Shown here: piece after piece, positions 54,740 to 64,000 of the stretch
Position numbering within the stretch: position 1 is the stretch's first letter
Layout: the number at the start of each line of letters is the position of its first letter
DNA from: Mesorhizobium sp. WSM3626
GTDB lineage: Bacteria; Pseudomonadota; Alphaproteobacteria; Rhizobiales; Rhizobiaceae
Direction: 5' to 3'
NCBI RefSeq assembly: GCF_000513935.1
Contig: NZ_AZUY01000007.1
Coordinates: forward strand, 121,327 to 185,326
Length of the DNA stretch: 64,000 nucleotides
Position numbers and translations under genes: made by a program
The notes under the pieces: generated by a model
What the model was told of the DNA's origin: nothing
The model's database searches: none
Seen by the model: the letters and a program-made list of their open reading frames with translations, nothing else

Positions 54740-55132
54740 ATGACCTTGGCTAAAAAACTCGTGCTGCTGCTGATGGCCGCCGGAATGCTGCTTGCCGTCT
54801 TCCTCGAAAGCGTGCCGGCTCAGAGCGAGGAGATGAAGCACGACATGGGCGCCATGGCCATGGGGGCGGAAGGCCCTTCGACTGCGGGCTACAAGGCGGC
54901 TATGGACAAGATGCATACCGACATGATGGCCTCGCAATATACCGGCAATGCCGATGTCGATTTTGTCCGCGGTATGATTCCGCATCATCAGGGCGCGATC
55001 GACATGGCCAAGGTCGAGCTGGCCAACGGCAAGGATCCGGAAATCCGCAAACTCGCCGAAGGCGTCATCGCCGCGCAGGAAGCCGAAATCAAGCAGATGC
55101 AGGACTGGCTCGCCGCCCATCCGGTGAAGTAA
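54740..55132 (+). CDS. Periplasmic DUF305 protein, probably copper-related
   Basis: A 130-residue protein with an N-terminal signal or anchor helix (LVLLLMAAGMLLAVFLESVP). A Met/His-rich part follows (MKHDMGAMAMGAEG), then the DUF305 core with FVRGMIPHHQGAIDMAKVEL. The Met and His clusters would bind Cu(I). It lies 43 bases after copA in the same orientation and is probably induced with it. Related CopM-type proteins bind periplasmic copper. The role is inferred from composition and context. Confidence 0.87.
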   Translation: MTLAKKLVLLLMAAGMLLAVFLESVPAQSEEMKHDMGAMAMGAEGPSTAGYKAAMDKMHTDMMASQYTGNADVDFVRGMIPHHQGAIDMAKVELANGKDPEIRKLAEGVIAAQEAEIKQMQDWLAAHPVK

Positions 55133-55222
55133 GCTTCCGGCATCGCCAAGCAGGACCCGGCGAGAACTCCTTTCGGAGTCTCGTCGCGGCTCGATGGGAA
55201 CGGGTACCGACGGAGCCAGGCC

Positions 55223-56068
55223 ATGGAATCGAGCGTCAGGACCACCACGCTGCCCTGCGGCGAGGCCATACCCGTTCTCGGCCAGGGTACGTGGAAGATG
55301 GGCGAGGAGTCGCGCCGGCGCTCCGAGGAGGTAGATGCGCTCAAGCTCGGTCTCGATCTCGGCGTCACGCTGATCGACACCGCCGAAATGTATGCCGGCG
55401 GCGGTGCGGAAGAAGTGGTGGCCAAAGCTATCGCCGGGCGCCGCGCCGAGGTCTTCCTGGTCTCGAAGGTCCTGCCTTCCAACGCTTCGCGGGCCGGCGT
55501 GCAGCGCGCTTGCGAGAACAGCCTGAAGCGCCTCGCCACCGACCGCATTGATCTCTATCTTCTGCATTGGCCGGGCAGCGTGCCCCAATCGGAAACGGTC
55601 GAAGCCTTCGAGGCGCTGAAAAAAGCCGGCAAGATCCGGCATTGGGGCGTCAGCAATTTCGACACCGACGAGATGCAGGAATTGGCGTTCCTGTCCGACG
55701 GCGACAAGGTACAGACCAACCAGGTGCTCTACAATCTGGTCCGCCGCGGCCCGGAATTCGATCTCACGCCCTGGATGAGGAAACGTGGCATCCCACTGAT
55801 GGCCTATTCGCCGGTGGAGCAGGGCGCGCTGGCACATAATGCCAGGCTCGCCGCAGTCGCAGCCCGTCACGGCGCAACCGCGGCGCAAATCGCCTTGGCC
55901 TGGGTAATCCAGCAGGACGGCGTCATCGCCATTCCCAAGGCCGGCAGCCAAGAGCACGTCCGCCAGAATTTTGCCGCGCTGGACATAAACCTTACGCCGC
56001 AGGACATCGCCGATCTCGACCGTGCGTTCCCGCCGCCCAGCCGTAAAAGTGGGCTGGAGATGATCTGA
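55223..56068 (+). CDS. Aldo/keto reductase
   Basis: A 281-residue NADPH-dependent oxidoreductase of the AKR fold. The catalytic tetrad is visible: Asp52 and Tyr57 in LIDTAEMYAGGGAEE, Lys82 in FLVSKVLPSNA and His115 in LYLLHWPGSVP. The cofactor segment AIPKAGSQEHVRQNFAALDI near residue 235 is typical. It reduces small carbonyl compounds; the exact substrate is unknown. Its TGA directly abuts the mutS stop codon on the other strand, with no base between. A link with the copper genes upstream is uncertain. Confidence 0.88.
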   Translation: MESSVRTTTLPCGEAIPVLGQGTWKMGEESRRRSEEVDALKLGLDLGVTLIDTAEMYAGGGAEEVVAKAIAGRRAEVFLVSKVLPSNASRAGVQRACENSLKRLATDRIDLYLLHWPGSVPQSETVEAFEALKKAGKIRHWGVSNFDTDEMQELAFLSDGDKVQTNQVLYNLVRRGPEFDLTPWMRKRGIPLMAYSPVEQGALAHNARLAAVAARHGATAAQIALAWVIQQDGVIAIPKAGSQEHVRQNFAALDINLTPQDIADLDRAFPPPSRKSGLEMI

Positions 56069-58840
56069 CTACTTCGCCGCCAGCCCCTTCAGCCGGTAAA
56101 GCGCCTCCAGTGCTTCCTTTGGCGTCATCTCGTCGGGGTTGAGGTCGCCGAGTGCTGCGCCCAGCGCGTCGCTCTTCACCGGCCTTGGCGCTTCCCTCTT
56201 CACCGCCACCGAAAACAGCGGCAGGTCATCGACCAGCCGGTTGGTCTTGCCGGAGACCTCGCCTTCCTCCAACTGGTGCAGCACCGCCTTGGCCCGGTCG
56301 ACCACCGCTTCCGGCAAGCCGGCGAGCCGCGCCACCTGCACGCCGTAGGAGCGGTCGGCGGCGCCCTTGCCGACCTCGTGCAGGAAAACGACGTCGCCTT
56401 CCCATTCCTTGACCCGCATGGTGACGTTGGAAAGGCGCGCCAGCTTGCCTGCGAGCGAGGTCATTTCGTGGAAATGGGTAGCGAAGATCGCCCGGCAGCG
56501 GTTCTTCTCGTGCAGATATTCGACCGCCGCCCAGGCGATCGACAGGCCGTCGAACGTTGCGGTGCCGCGGCCGATCTCGTCGAGGATCACCAGCGCGCGT
56601 TCGCCGGCCTGGTTGAGGATCGCCGCCGTCTCGACCATTTCGACCATGAAGGTCGAACGGCCGCGCGCCAGATCGTCCGACGCGCCGACGCGCGAGAACA
56701 GCCGGTCGACGACGCCGATATGGGCAGACGCCGCCGGCACGAAGGAGCCGGTCTGGGCCAGGATCGCGATCAGCGCGTTTTGCCGCAGGAACGTCGACTT
56801 ACCACCCATATTCGGGCCGGTCAGCAGCCAGATCGCGCCGTTTTTGGCATTTCCCTCCGGCGAGAGGTCACAATCATTGGCGACGAACGGGCCTTCGCCC
56901 GAACGGCGCAGCGCTTGTTCGACCACTGGATGCCGGCCGCCTGAAATCTCGAAGGCAAGGCTGGAATCCACCACCGGCCGGCACCAGCTCTCGCTTTCCG
57001 ACAAAAGCGCAAGTGCCGCCGACACGTCGAGCACGGCGAGCGCATCGGCGCCGGCGCGGATCGCCTCGGCCTCGCCGACCGCCTCCGCCGTCAGCGCATC
57101 GAAGGCGGCCAGTTCGATGCTCAGCGCACGGTCGGCGGCATTGGCGATCTTGGTCTCCAGTTCGGCGAGTTCGGTCGTGGTGAAGCGCATGGCATTGGCC
57201 ATGGTCTGGCGGTGGATGAAGCGCGCCTTGGCGCCATCGCTGCCGGTCATGACGGCATGATGGTTGGCCGTCACTTCGATGTAGTAACCGAGCACGTTGT
57301 TGTGCCGGATCTTCAGTGAACGGATGCCGGTCTCCTCGATCAGGGAGCGCTCCAGCCCGGCGATCACTTTGCGCGACTCGTCGCGCAGCGCCCGCATCTC
57401 GTCGAGTTCGGCATGGTAGCCGCCGCGGACGAAACCGCCGTCGCGTTTGAGCAGCGGCAGTTCCTCGCCGAGCGCCTGGGTGAGATATTGGGCAAGTGTC
57501 TTGGGCAGCGCCTGAATTGCGGCCATTGCGCCGGCCAATTCCTGAGGCAGGGCGATCGCGGCAAAGGTTTCTGCGATGGCGCCTGCCGCCTCGAAGCCGG
57601 CGCGGAGCGCCCCGAGATCGCGCGGGCCGCCCCGGTTGAGCGCCAGCCTGGACAGGGCACGCGGCATATCGGCGACACTCTTCAGGCTCATCCGCACTGC
57701 CTGGCAAAGCCGCACTTCGGAACGGAAGAACGACACCGAATCCAGCCGTGCGCCGATGGCCGCCGGGTCGGTGAGCGGCGCCATCAGCCGGTCGGCGAGC
57801 AGCCTCGCGCCGCCGCCGGTCACCGTGCGATCGATCGCCTTGAACAGCGAACCCTCGCGGCTGCCGGACAGCGTGCGCAACAGTTCGAGATTGCCGCGCG
57901 TCGCCGGGTCGATGAACAGGGTCGAGCCCTGCTCCTCGCGCTCGGGCCGCGACAGCGGCGGCCGTTCGGCCTTCTGCGTCTTCTCGACATAGGCGATGGC
58001 GCCCGAGATCGCCGACAGTTCGGCGCGCGAAAACGTGCCGAAACTGTCTGGTGTCGCCACCTCGAAGAAGCGCGCGATCCGTCCCGTGGCCGAGGCCGAA
58101 TCGAATAGCGAAGGCGGCTGTGGGCTGGCGACACGTCCGAGCACGTCGAAAACCGGCTTCAGCTCGGGATCGTGGAACACCGGCTCGGCGACGATCAGCT
58201 CACGCGGATCGACACGGAAGATGTCGGCGAGCAGCCGGTCGGCGGTGGTCTCCGCGACGCGGAAGGCGCCGGTCGAGATGTCGATCCAGGCAATTGCAAA
58301 GCTTCCTCGGTTCCCTGTCGCGCTGCCGCGCTCCCCGCCTCTTGCCTCCGCTCCGCTCTTCACCCTGCCCAGCGCCATCAGGAAACTCGATTCCGACGGT
58401 GCCAGCAATTTATCCTCGGTGATGGTGCCCGGCGTTACCAGCCGCACCACATCGCGGCGCACCACCGATTTGGAGCCGCGTTTCTTGGCCTCGGCCGGAT
58501 CCTCGATCTGCTCGCAGACGGCAACTCGGAATCCTTGGCCGATCAGCTTCTGCAGGTAATCGTCGGCCGCATGCACCGGCACGCCGCACATCGGAATGTC
58601 GTGGCCCTGATGCTTGCCGCGTTTGGTCAAGACGATGCCCAGCGCGCGGCTCGCCTTCTCGGCATCGTCGAAGAACAGCTCGTAGAAATCGCCCATGCGG
58701 TAGAACAGCAGCGAATCCGGGTTCGCCGCCTTGATCTCGATGAATTGCTCCATCATCGGCGTGACGGCGGCAGCGCCGGGCTGCGGCGGCGTCATCACCT
58801 CGGGGGCGGCGTCGGGCTCGTTCGGGCTGTGCATGTTCAT
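56069..58840 (-). CDS. mutS: DNA mismatch repair protein MutS
   Basis: A 923-residue mismatch-recognition ATPase. The mismatch-reading motif is in [20 protein letters not shown] (Phe-x-Glu) near residue 45, domain II follows with [20 protein letters not shown], and the ATPase has Walker [17 protein letters not shown] near 670, [20 protein letters not shown] and [12 protein letters not shown]. The C-terminus includes the dimerisation helix. It is somewhat longer than E. coli MutS, typical for rhizobia. ATG 58840 is the first family residue region. Confidence 0.96.
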   Translation of the reverse strand: MNMHSPNEPDAAPEVMTPPQPGAAAVTPMMEQFIEIKAANPDSLLFYRMGDFYELFFDDAEKASRALGIVLTKRGKHQGHDIPMCGVPVHAADDYLQKLIGQGFRVAVCEQIEDPAEAKKRGSKSVVRRDVVRLVTPGTITEDKLLAPSESSFLMALGRVKSGAEARGGERGSATGNRGSFAIAWIDISTGAFRVAETTADRLLADIFRVDPRELIVAEPVFHDPELKPVFDVLGRVASPQPPSLFDSASATGRIARFFEVATPDSFGTFSRAELSAISGAIAYVEKTQKAERPPLSRPEREEQGSTLFIDPATRGNLELLRTLSGSREGSLFKAIDRTVTGGGARLLADRLMAPLTDPAAIGARLDSVSFFRSEVRLCQAVRMSLKSVADMPRALSRLALNRGGPRDLGALRAGFEAAGAIAETFAAIALPQELAGAMAAIQALPKTLAQYLTQALGEELPLLKRDGGFVRGGYHAELDEMRALRDESRKVIAGLERSLIEETGIRSLKIRHNNVLGYYIEVTANHHAVMTGSDGAKARFIHRQTMANAMRFTTTELAELETKIANAADRALSIELAAFDALTAEAVGEAEAIRAGADALAVLDVSAALALLSESESWCRPVVDSSLAFEISGGRHPVVEQALRRSGEGPFVANDCDLSPEGNAKNGAIWLLTGPNMGGKSTFLRQNALIAILAQTGSFVPAASAHIGVVDRLFSRVGASDDLARGRSTFMVEMVETAAILNQAGERALVILDEIGRGTATFDGLSIAWAAVEYLHEKNRCRAIFATHFHEMTSLAGKLARLSNVTMRVKEWEGDVVFLHEVGKGAADRSYGVQVARLAGLPEAVVDRAKAVLHQLEEGEVSGKTNRLVDDLPLFSVAVKREAPRPVKSDALGAALGDLNPDEMTPKEALEALYRLKGLAAK

Positions 58841-59003
58841 GGCGCGGCACGCTAGCAGATGTGATGGCGCGGTTTAATGCCGGGGGGATAGAAAGCAGGG
58901 GAAGACCGCGAGCCATCTTTCCATGGAAGGGGCTATTCAGCGTGCATTGCTCGATGGTGTGATCGCGAATATCTGTCGTCTTGGAGTATAGTGGCGGGGC
59001 ATC

Positions 59004-60196
59004 ATGGACAGGGACGGGCACGAAACGTTCGAGGAGATGGTGGGGCCGATCGGCTCGGTACTCGAACGGCTCTGGCTCATGGCGGCCCGGCACGCCAGCC
59101 AACAATTGGACGGGCTTAAGGTTTTGGCGGCCAAGCGCCTTCTTTCGCGCTGCCGCTCAGCGGTCCGTTGTCCACCTGGGCGGCGGCATTTGGCTCGCGG
59201 TTTACGTACTCAACCACGATCCACTGCTGATCTACACGCCGGTCGGCGGCGCGCGTCCACTCAACTCAATCGTGGCAATCGGCCGTCGCCTGGCCTCGCG
59301 GCGCGCCGTGTTCCTGCTGATGCCGAGTTGGACGCTCGAGCGGCCGCACGTCGTCGCAAAGCTTGGCCGGGGTCTCGCCTGGTACCGCGAGAACTTCCCG
59401 CTCCACGAATTGATTTTTTCTTTGCAATACGCAAGAGGAGCGTCGTCTGGTCACCGCTGTGGGAGGAACCGCGATCTTCTCCAACCACAATTTGATGGTC
59501 TCAGAGGACATCTCTAGACCATTGCCGGGTGTCCCCGTCGAATTCGACGCAGTCTATAACGGTCGCATCTCGCACACCATGCGCCACTACCTCGCTTTCG
59601 ACATCGAAAGGCTTGTCCACATCACCTTTTCGATCGGTGAACTGCCCCGGGCCGGTGACCGTGCCTTCATCCGCCGCTTGCAGGCGCAATCGCCGTTGCA
59701 TCGTATCGCCAACCCGATCATTAATGGCCTGACTGGCTGGCTGGCGCCGCAGGAGGTCAATCGCGTCTACAACCAGGCCGCGGTCGGGCTCTGTCTGTCG
59801 GCGGCGGAAGGGGCAATGTGCTCCAGCATGGAATATCTTATGACCGGGTTGCCGGTGGTGACCACACCTAGTCTTGGCGGCCGGGACGTCTTTTTCGATC
59901 CGGACTATTGCATCATCGCCGAGCCCGATCCGGCGGCGATCCGGCGCGCCGTCGAGACGTTGCGCGACCGCGCCATTCCGCGCGAGGAGATTCGCAACCG
60001 CACGCTGGCCAAGGTGCGGGCTCAACGGCAGGACCTCACAGTATTCCTGTCAGACCTGCTGAAGAGGCTGGGAAGCAGCCAACCGCCGCTATCGCAATGG
60101 CCGTTCCCCGGAACCAGGACGCTGCGGCGATGGGCAACGGCGCGCCAGCATGCGCATGAAATCATGGCATCCAGGGTGGCGCAGAATAGCTCCTGA
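59004..60196 (+). pseudogene. Glycosyltransferase gene broken by two frameshifts
   Basis: Three frames read on from one another. Frame one (from ATG 59004) gives ETFEEMVGPIGSVLERLWLM up to about 59155. Frame two (about 59160-59425) gives VVHLGGGIWLAVYVLNHDPL and FLLMPSWTLERPHVVAKLGR. Frame three (to 60196) gives NTQEERRLVTAVGGTAIFSN and a GT4-like CLSAAEGAMCSSMEYLMTGL with VVTTPSLGG. The second shift is at the T-run around 59416-59421, where one extra T would restore the frame. It may be a real pseudogene or a sequencing error. A GTG at 59459 could express the C-terminal part alone, but this is unlikely to be functional. Confidence 0.7.
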
Positions 60197-60328
60197 CCGA
60201 GCGTGTCCGCTTTGAAGCAGCTTTGCAGAGCTTCGTGGTTTACACGCGGCGGCCCGTGGTCTTAATTCGCAAGCACACAGGCACCCGCTTCAAAAAGGTG
60301 TCCCACCGGCGAGGAAATCAAAAGCATC

Positions 60329-62608
<2,280 letters not shown>

Positions 62609-62655
62609 GGAGCGGTCGGCGTGGCGGACGAAAGCTGGCGATCGGACTGGGTCTC

Positions 62656-63354
62656 TCACCCCGGCGCGAACACCCGCGCCGCCTCGACCACCTCCTCCGC
62701 CCGGTCCTGGCGCAACAGGTCGATCGGAATGCGGCCGTCGAGCTGTGCCGCTGGGCGGGTCAGCCACAGCCATGCGAGCCTCGGGTTGCCGATCAGCTCC
62801 AGCACATCGCTTATGCCCGCCACCGGCCTGCCGTCGACGAACTGCGCCAGCGGGAAGACGTGCTTGCGACCGCCCTTGCGCAGCGCGATGACGTCGCCCC
62901 GTCTCTGCCAGCGGTGCAGGGTCGAGCGGGCGATGCGCAGGTTTTCCTCGAGGTAGGTCGAGCCGGCGACGCGGCCGGCCCAGTCCTCGATCAGCATCGA
63001 TTCTAGATCGTCGGACTGGGGGAGCGCGGGAAGCGTTTCGGCCTCCGCCGACAGCGTCGTCGTCCCGGTGGTGCCGGCCTCGCTACGGCGCGCGGCTTCC
63101 GCCGCGAGCGCACGCACGAATTTCGAGGCAAGGCCGGGAAGGTCGGCATGGATGGCGTCGATGGCGCGCTGGTGCTTGGGCGACAGCAAGGTGACCGCGG
63201 ACGCTATGCTGCCGGCGATCTTGCCGACCGAGATCATTGTCGGGGCGTTGATGGCCTCGTCATAGTGGGCAAGCGCACGCTCGACTTTTTCCGCCACCAT
63301 GTCGGCGAAATCGTCCTGCGTGATGCCGGTCGTCTTGGTCTGAAATCTGGTCAT
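62656..63354 (-). CDS. Orphan Xre/MbcA/ParS-like toxin-binding domain protein
   Basis: A 232-residue protein. The C-terminal part has a helical DNA-binding-like segment (RIARSTLHRWQRRGDVIALR) and ends DVLELIGNPRLAWLWLTRPA with IPIDLLRQDRAEEVVEAARV, the pattern of the Xre/MbcA/ParS (DUF2384) antitoxin domain. The N-terminal half (KVERALAHYDEAINAPTMIS onward) is helical and unassigned. Such domains usually pair with a RES toxin, but none lies on either side: the malic enzyme gene and a repeat-filled gap flank it. It may be a stand-alone regulator or a cross-acting antitoxin. Confidence 0.72.
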   Translation of the reverse strand: MTRFQTKTTGITQDDFADMVAEKVERALAHYDEAINAPTMISVGKIAGSIASAVTLLSPKHQRAIDAIHADLPGLASKFVRALAAEAARRSEAGTTGTTTLSAEAETLPALPQSDDLESMLIEDWAGRVAGSTYLEENLRIARSTLHRWQRRGDVIALRKGGRKHVFPLAQFVDGRPVAGISDVLELIGNPRLAWLWLTRPAAQLDGRIPIDLLRQDRAEEVVEAARVFAPG

Positions 63355-63582
63355 GCATCTGTCTTCTATGCCGCGCGCGCTCCTCCCTCAGCCGCGGCCG
63401 GTTGTAGAACGGTTACGGCGGAAAATAGAAAGCGCGACGGCAACAGATGCAGCGACCCGACAGATTGCTGTCCTGCATTGCTCCACACCCTGATTAGCCT
63501 GCCGAAATGTCAGTCACGGCATGCTCGCATTTGCCTTTAGGAGCGGTCTGTGACAACTGCGCGACGGTGAGCGAGACGGCGA

Positions 63583-63797
63583 AGCTGCCGATCTCCCCAC
63601 TCGTGAGGGAGATGCCCGGCAGGGCAGAGGAGGGCGCGAAGGATCGCTACGCAGCAATACTTGTGTTCACGCGCGCGGCCGCTCGGCGTCACCCGTGGGC
63701 ATGCCGTCGGCGGCAGGGAAAACCTCGAGATGTTGGCGGGACATCGCCCCCCTCTGGCCTGCCGGCCATCTCCCCCACGAGGGGGGAGACGGGCAGC
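63583..63797. repeat. RIME-like composite palindromic repeat (copy 2)
   Basis: GCTGCCGATCTCCCCACTCG begins the left half (63583-63636), and the right half (63744-63797) ends in its near mirror, with CCCCCACGAGGGGGGAGACG and GGGCAGC. CCTGCCGG/CCGGCAGG and CCTCT/AGAGG boxes are shared, around a ~105-base unique centre. It is the same kind of element as at 38023. It fills the 450-base gap 63355-63803, where I see no gene. Confidence 0.75.
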
Positions 63798-63803
63798 TTC
63801 ACC

Positions 63804-64000
63804 CTACAGCAACCCCGCTTGCTCTGCCTCTTTGCGCAGGTTCTGCCGTGGCCTTGGGCCGATCTGCTGGATCACCAATCCGGCCGCCAGTGAGCCAAGA
63901 TCGCCGCAGGTCTGGAGGTCGCGGCCCTGTGTATAGCCATGCAGGAAACCGGCGGCGTAGAGGTCGCCGGCGCCTGTCGTGTCGACCAGTTCCTTGATGG
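63804..64000 (-). CDS. PfkB-family carbohydrate/nucleoside kinase, C-terminal part
   Basis: The last ~65 residues of a sugar or adenosine kinase; the rest lies beyond the right edge. The minus strand reads IKELVDTTGAGDLYAAGFLH followed by GYTQGRDLQTCGDLGSLAAG and ends at TAG 63806-63804. DTTGAGD is the PfkB signature, with the catalytic-base Asp and the anion hole. The form of the tail (LVIQQIGPRPRQNLRKEAEQ) resembles rhizobial adenosine kinase-like proteins, but substrate cannot be set from this fragment. Confidence 0.88.
   Translation of the reverse strand, partial: IKELVDTTGAGDLYAAGFLHGYTQGRDLQTCGDLGSLAAGLVIQQIGPRPRQNLRKEAEQAGLL

Noticed and set aside
63507..63893. 128-codon frame crossing the RIME-like element near the right end
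   Set aside because: It reads through the palindromic repeat and into the antisense of the PfkB kinase; no protein features.

Overview
The window looks like chromosome of a rhizobial alphaproteobacterium, most likely Mesorhizobium or a close relative. The evidence is high GC with strong third-position bias, an exoL-exoA-exoM-exoO-exoN-exoP block in the order known from Sinorhizobium succinoglycan loci, the ActS/ActR redox pair, the glnD-murJ-trpS run with mutS and a fused malic enzyme nearby, and two copies of a RIME-like palindromic repeat. Identifications rest on motif recognition and gene order; no database search was run.

Layout: 1-6181 is a surface-polysaccharide region of visibly lower GC (acyltransferase fragment, two GT8 transferases, Wzx-like flippase, pyruvyl transferase, GT2 transferase). 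6485-14092 is the GC-rich exo block, covering stepwise glucosyl transfer (ExoL, A, M, O), UDP-glucose supply (ExoN) and chain-length control with a tyrosine kinase (ExoP). 14219-17087 holds propionyl-CoA synthetase and a secreted DUF2259 protein. 17522-20287 holds a compact module: a PqqD-like peptide chaperone, a lasso-peptide B2-type protease, an HprK-related kinase and a nucleotidyltransferase. It resembles a peptide-modification system, but no precursor or cyclase is evident.

20340-32190 is one long minus-strand operon. It encodes a CUT1-type ABC importer (binding protein, two permeases, a small membrane protein, two ATPases), an ATP-type fused dihydroxyacetone kinase, and a complete PEP-driven dihydroxyacetone kinase (DhaK, DhaL, DhaM) with its own HPr and Enzyme I as separate genes. 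A three-half-site operator lies just upstream.

32445-43941 is mixed housekeeping: LmbE-like deacetylase, HrpB helicase, ActS/ActR, NhaA, MmcB, small proteins, a nucleoside deaminase, CueR, an L,D-transpeptidase lipoprotein and an Nfu-type Fe-S protein. 44088-51067 is the conserved usp-trpS-murJ-glnD run, interrupted by a VapBC toxin-antitoxin pair whose toxin gene overlaps murJ tail to tail. 51182-56068 holds a GT25 glycosyltransferase, a copper-export unit (CueR-type promoter, CopA with two YHS domains, DUF305 protein) and an aldo/keto reductase. 56069-64000 holds mutS, a frameshifted glycosyltransferase remnant, the malic enzyme, an orphan Xre/MbcA/ParS-like protein, a RIME-like element and the end of a PfkB kinase. 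I saw no rRNA, tRNA, CRISPR array, insertion sequence or replication origin.
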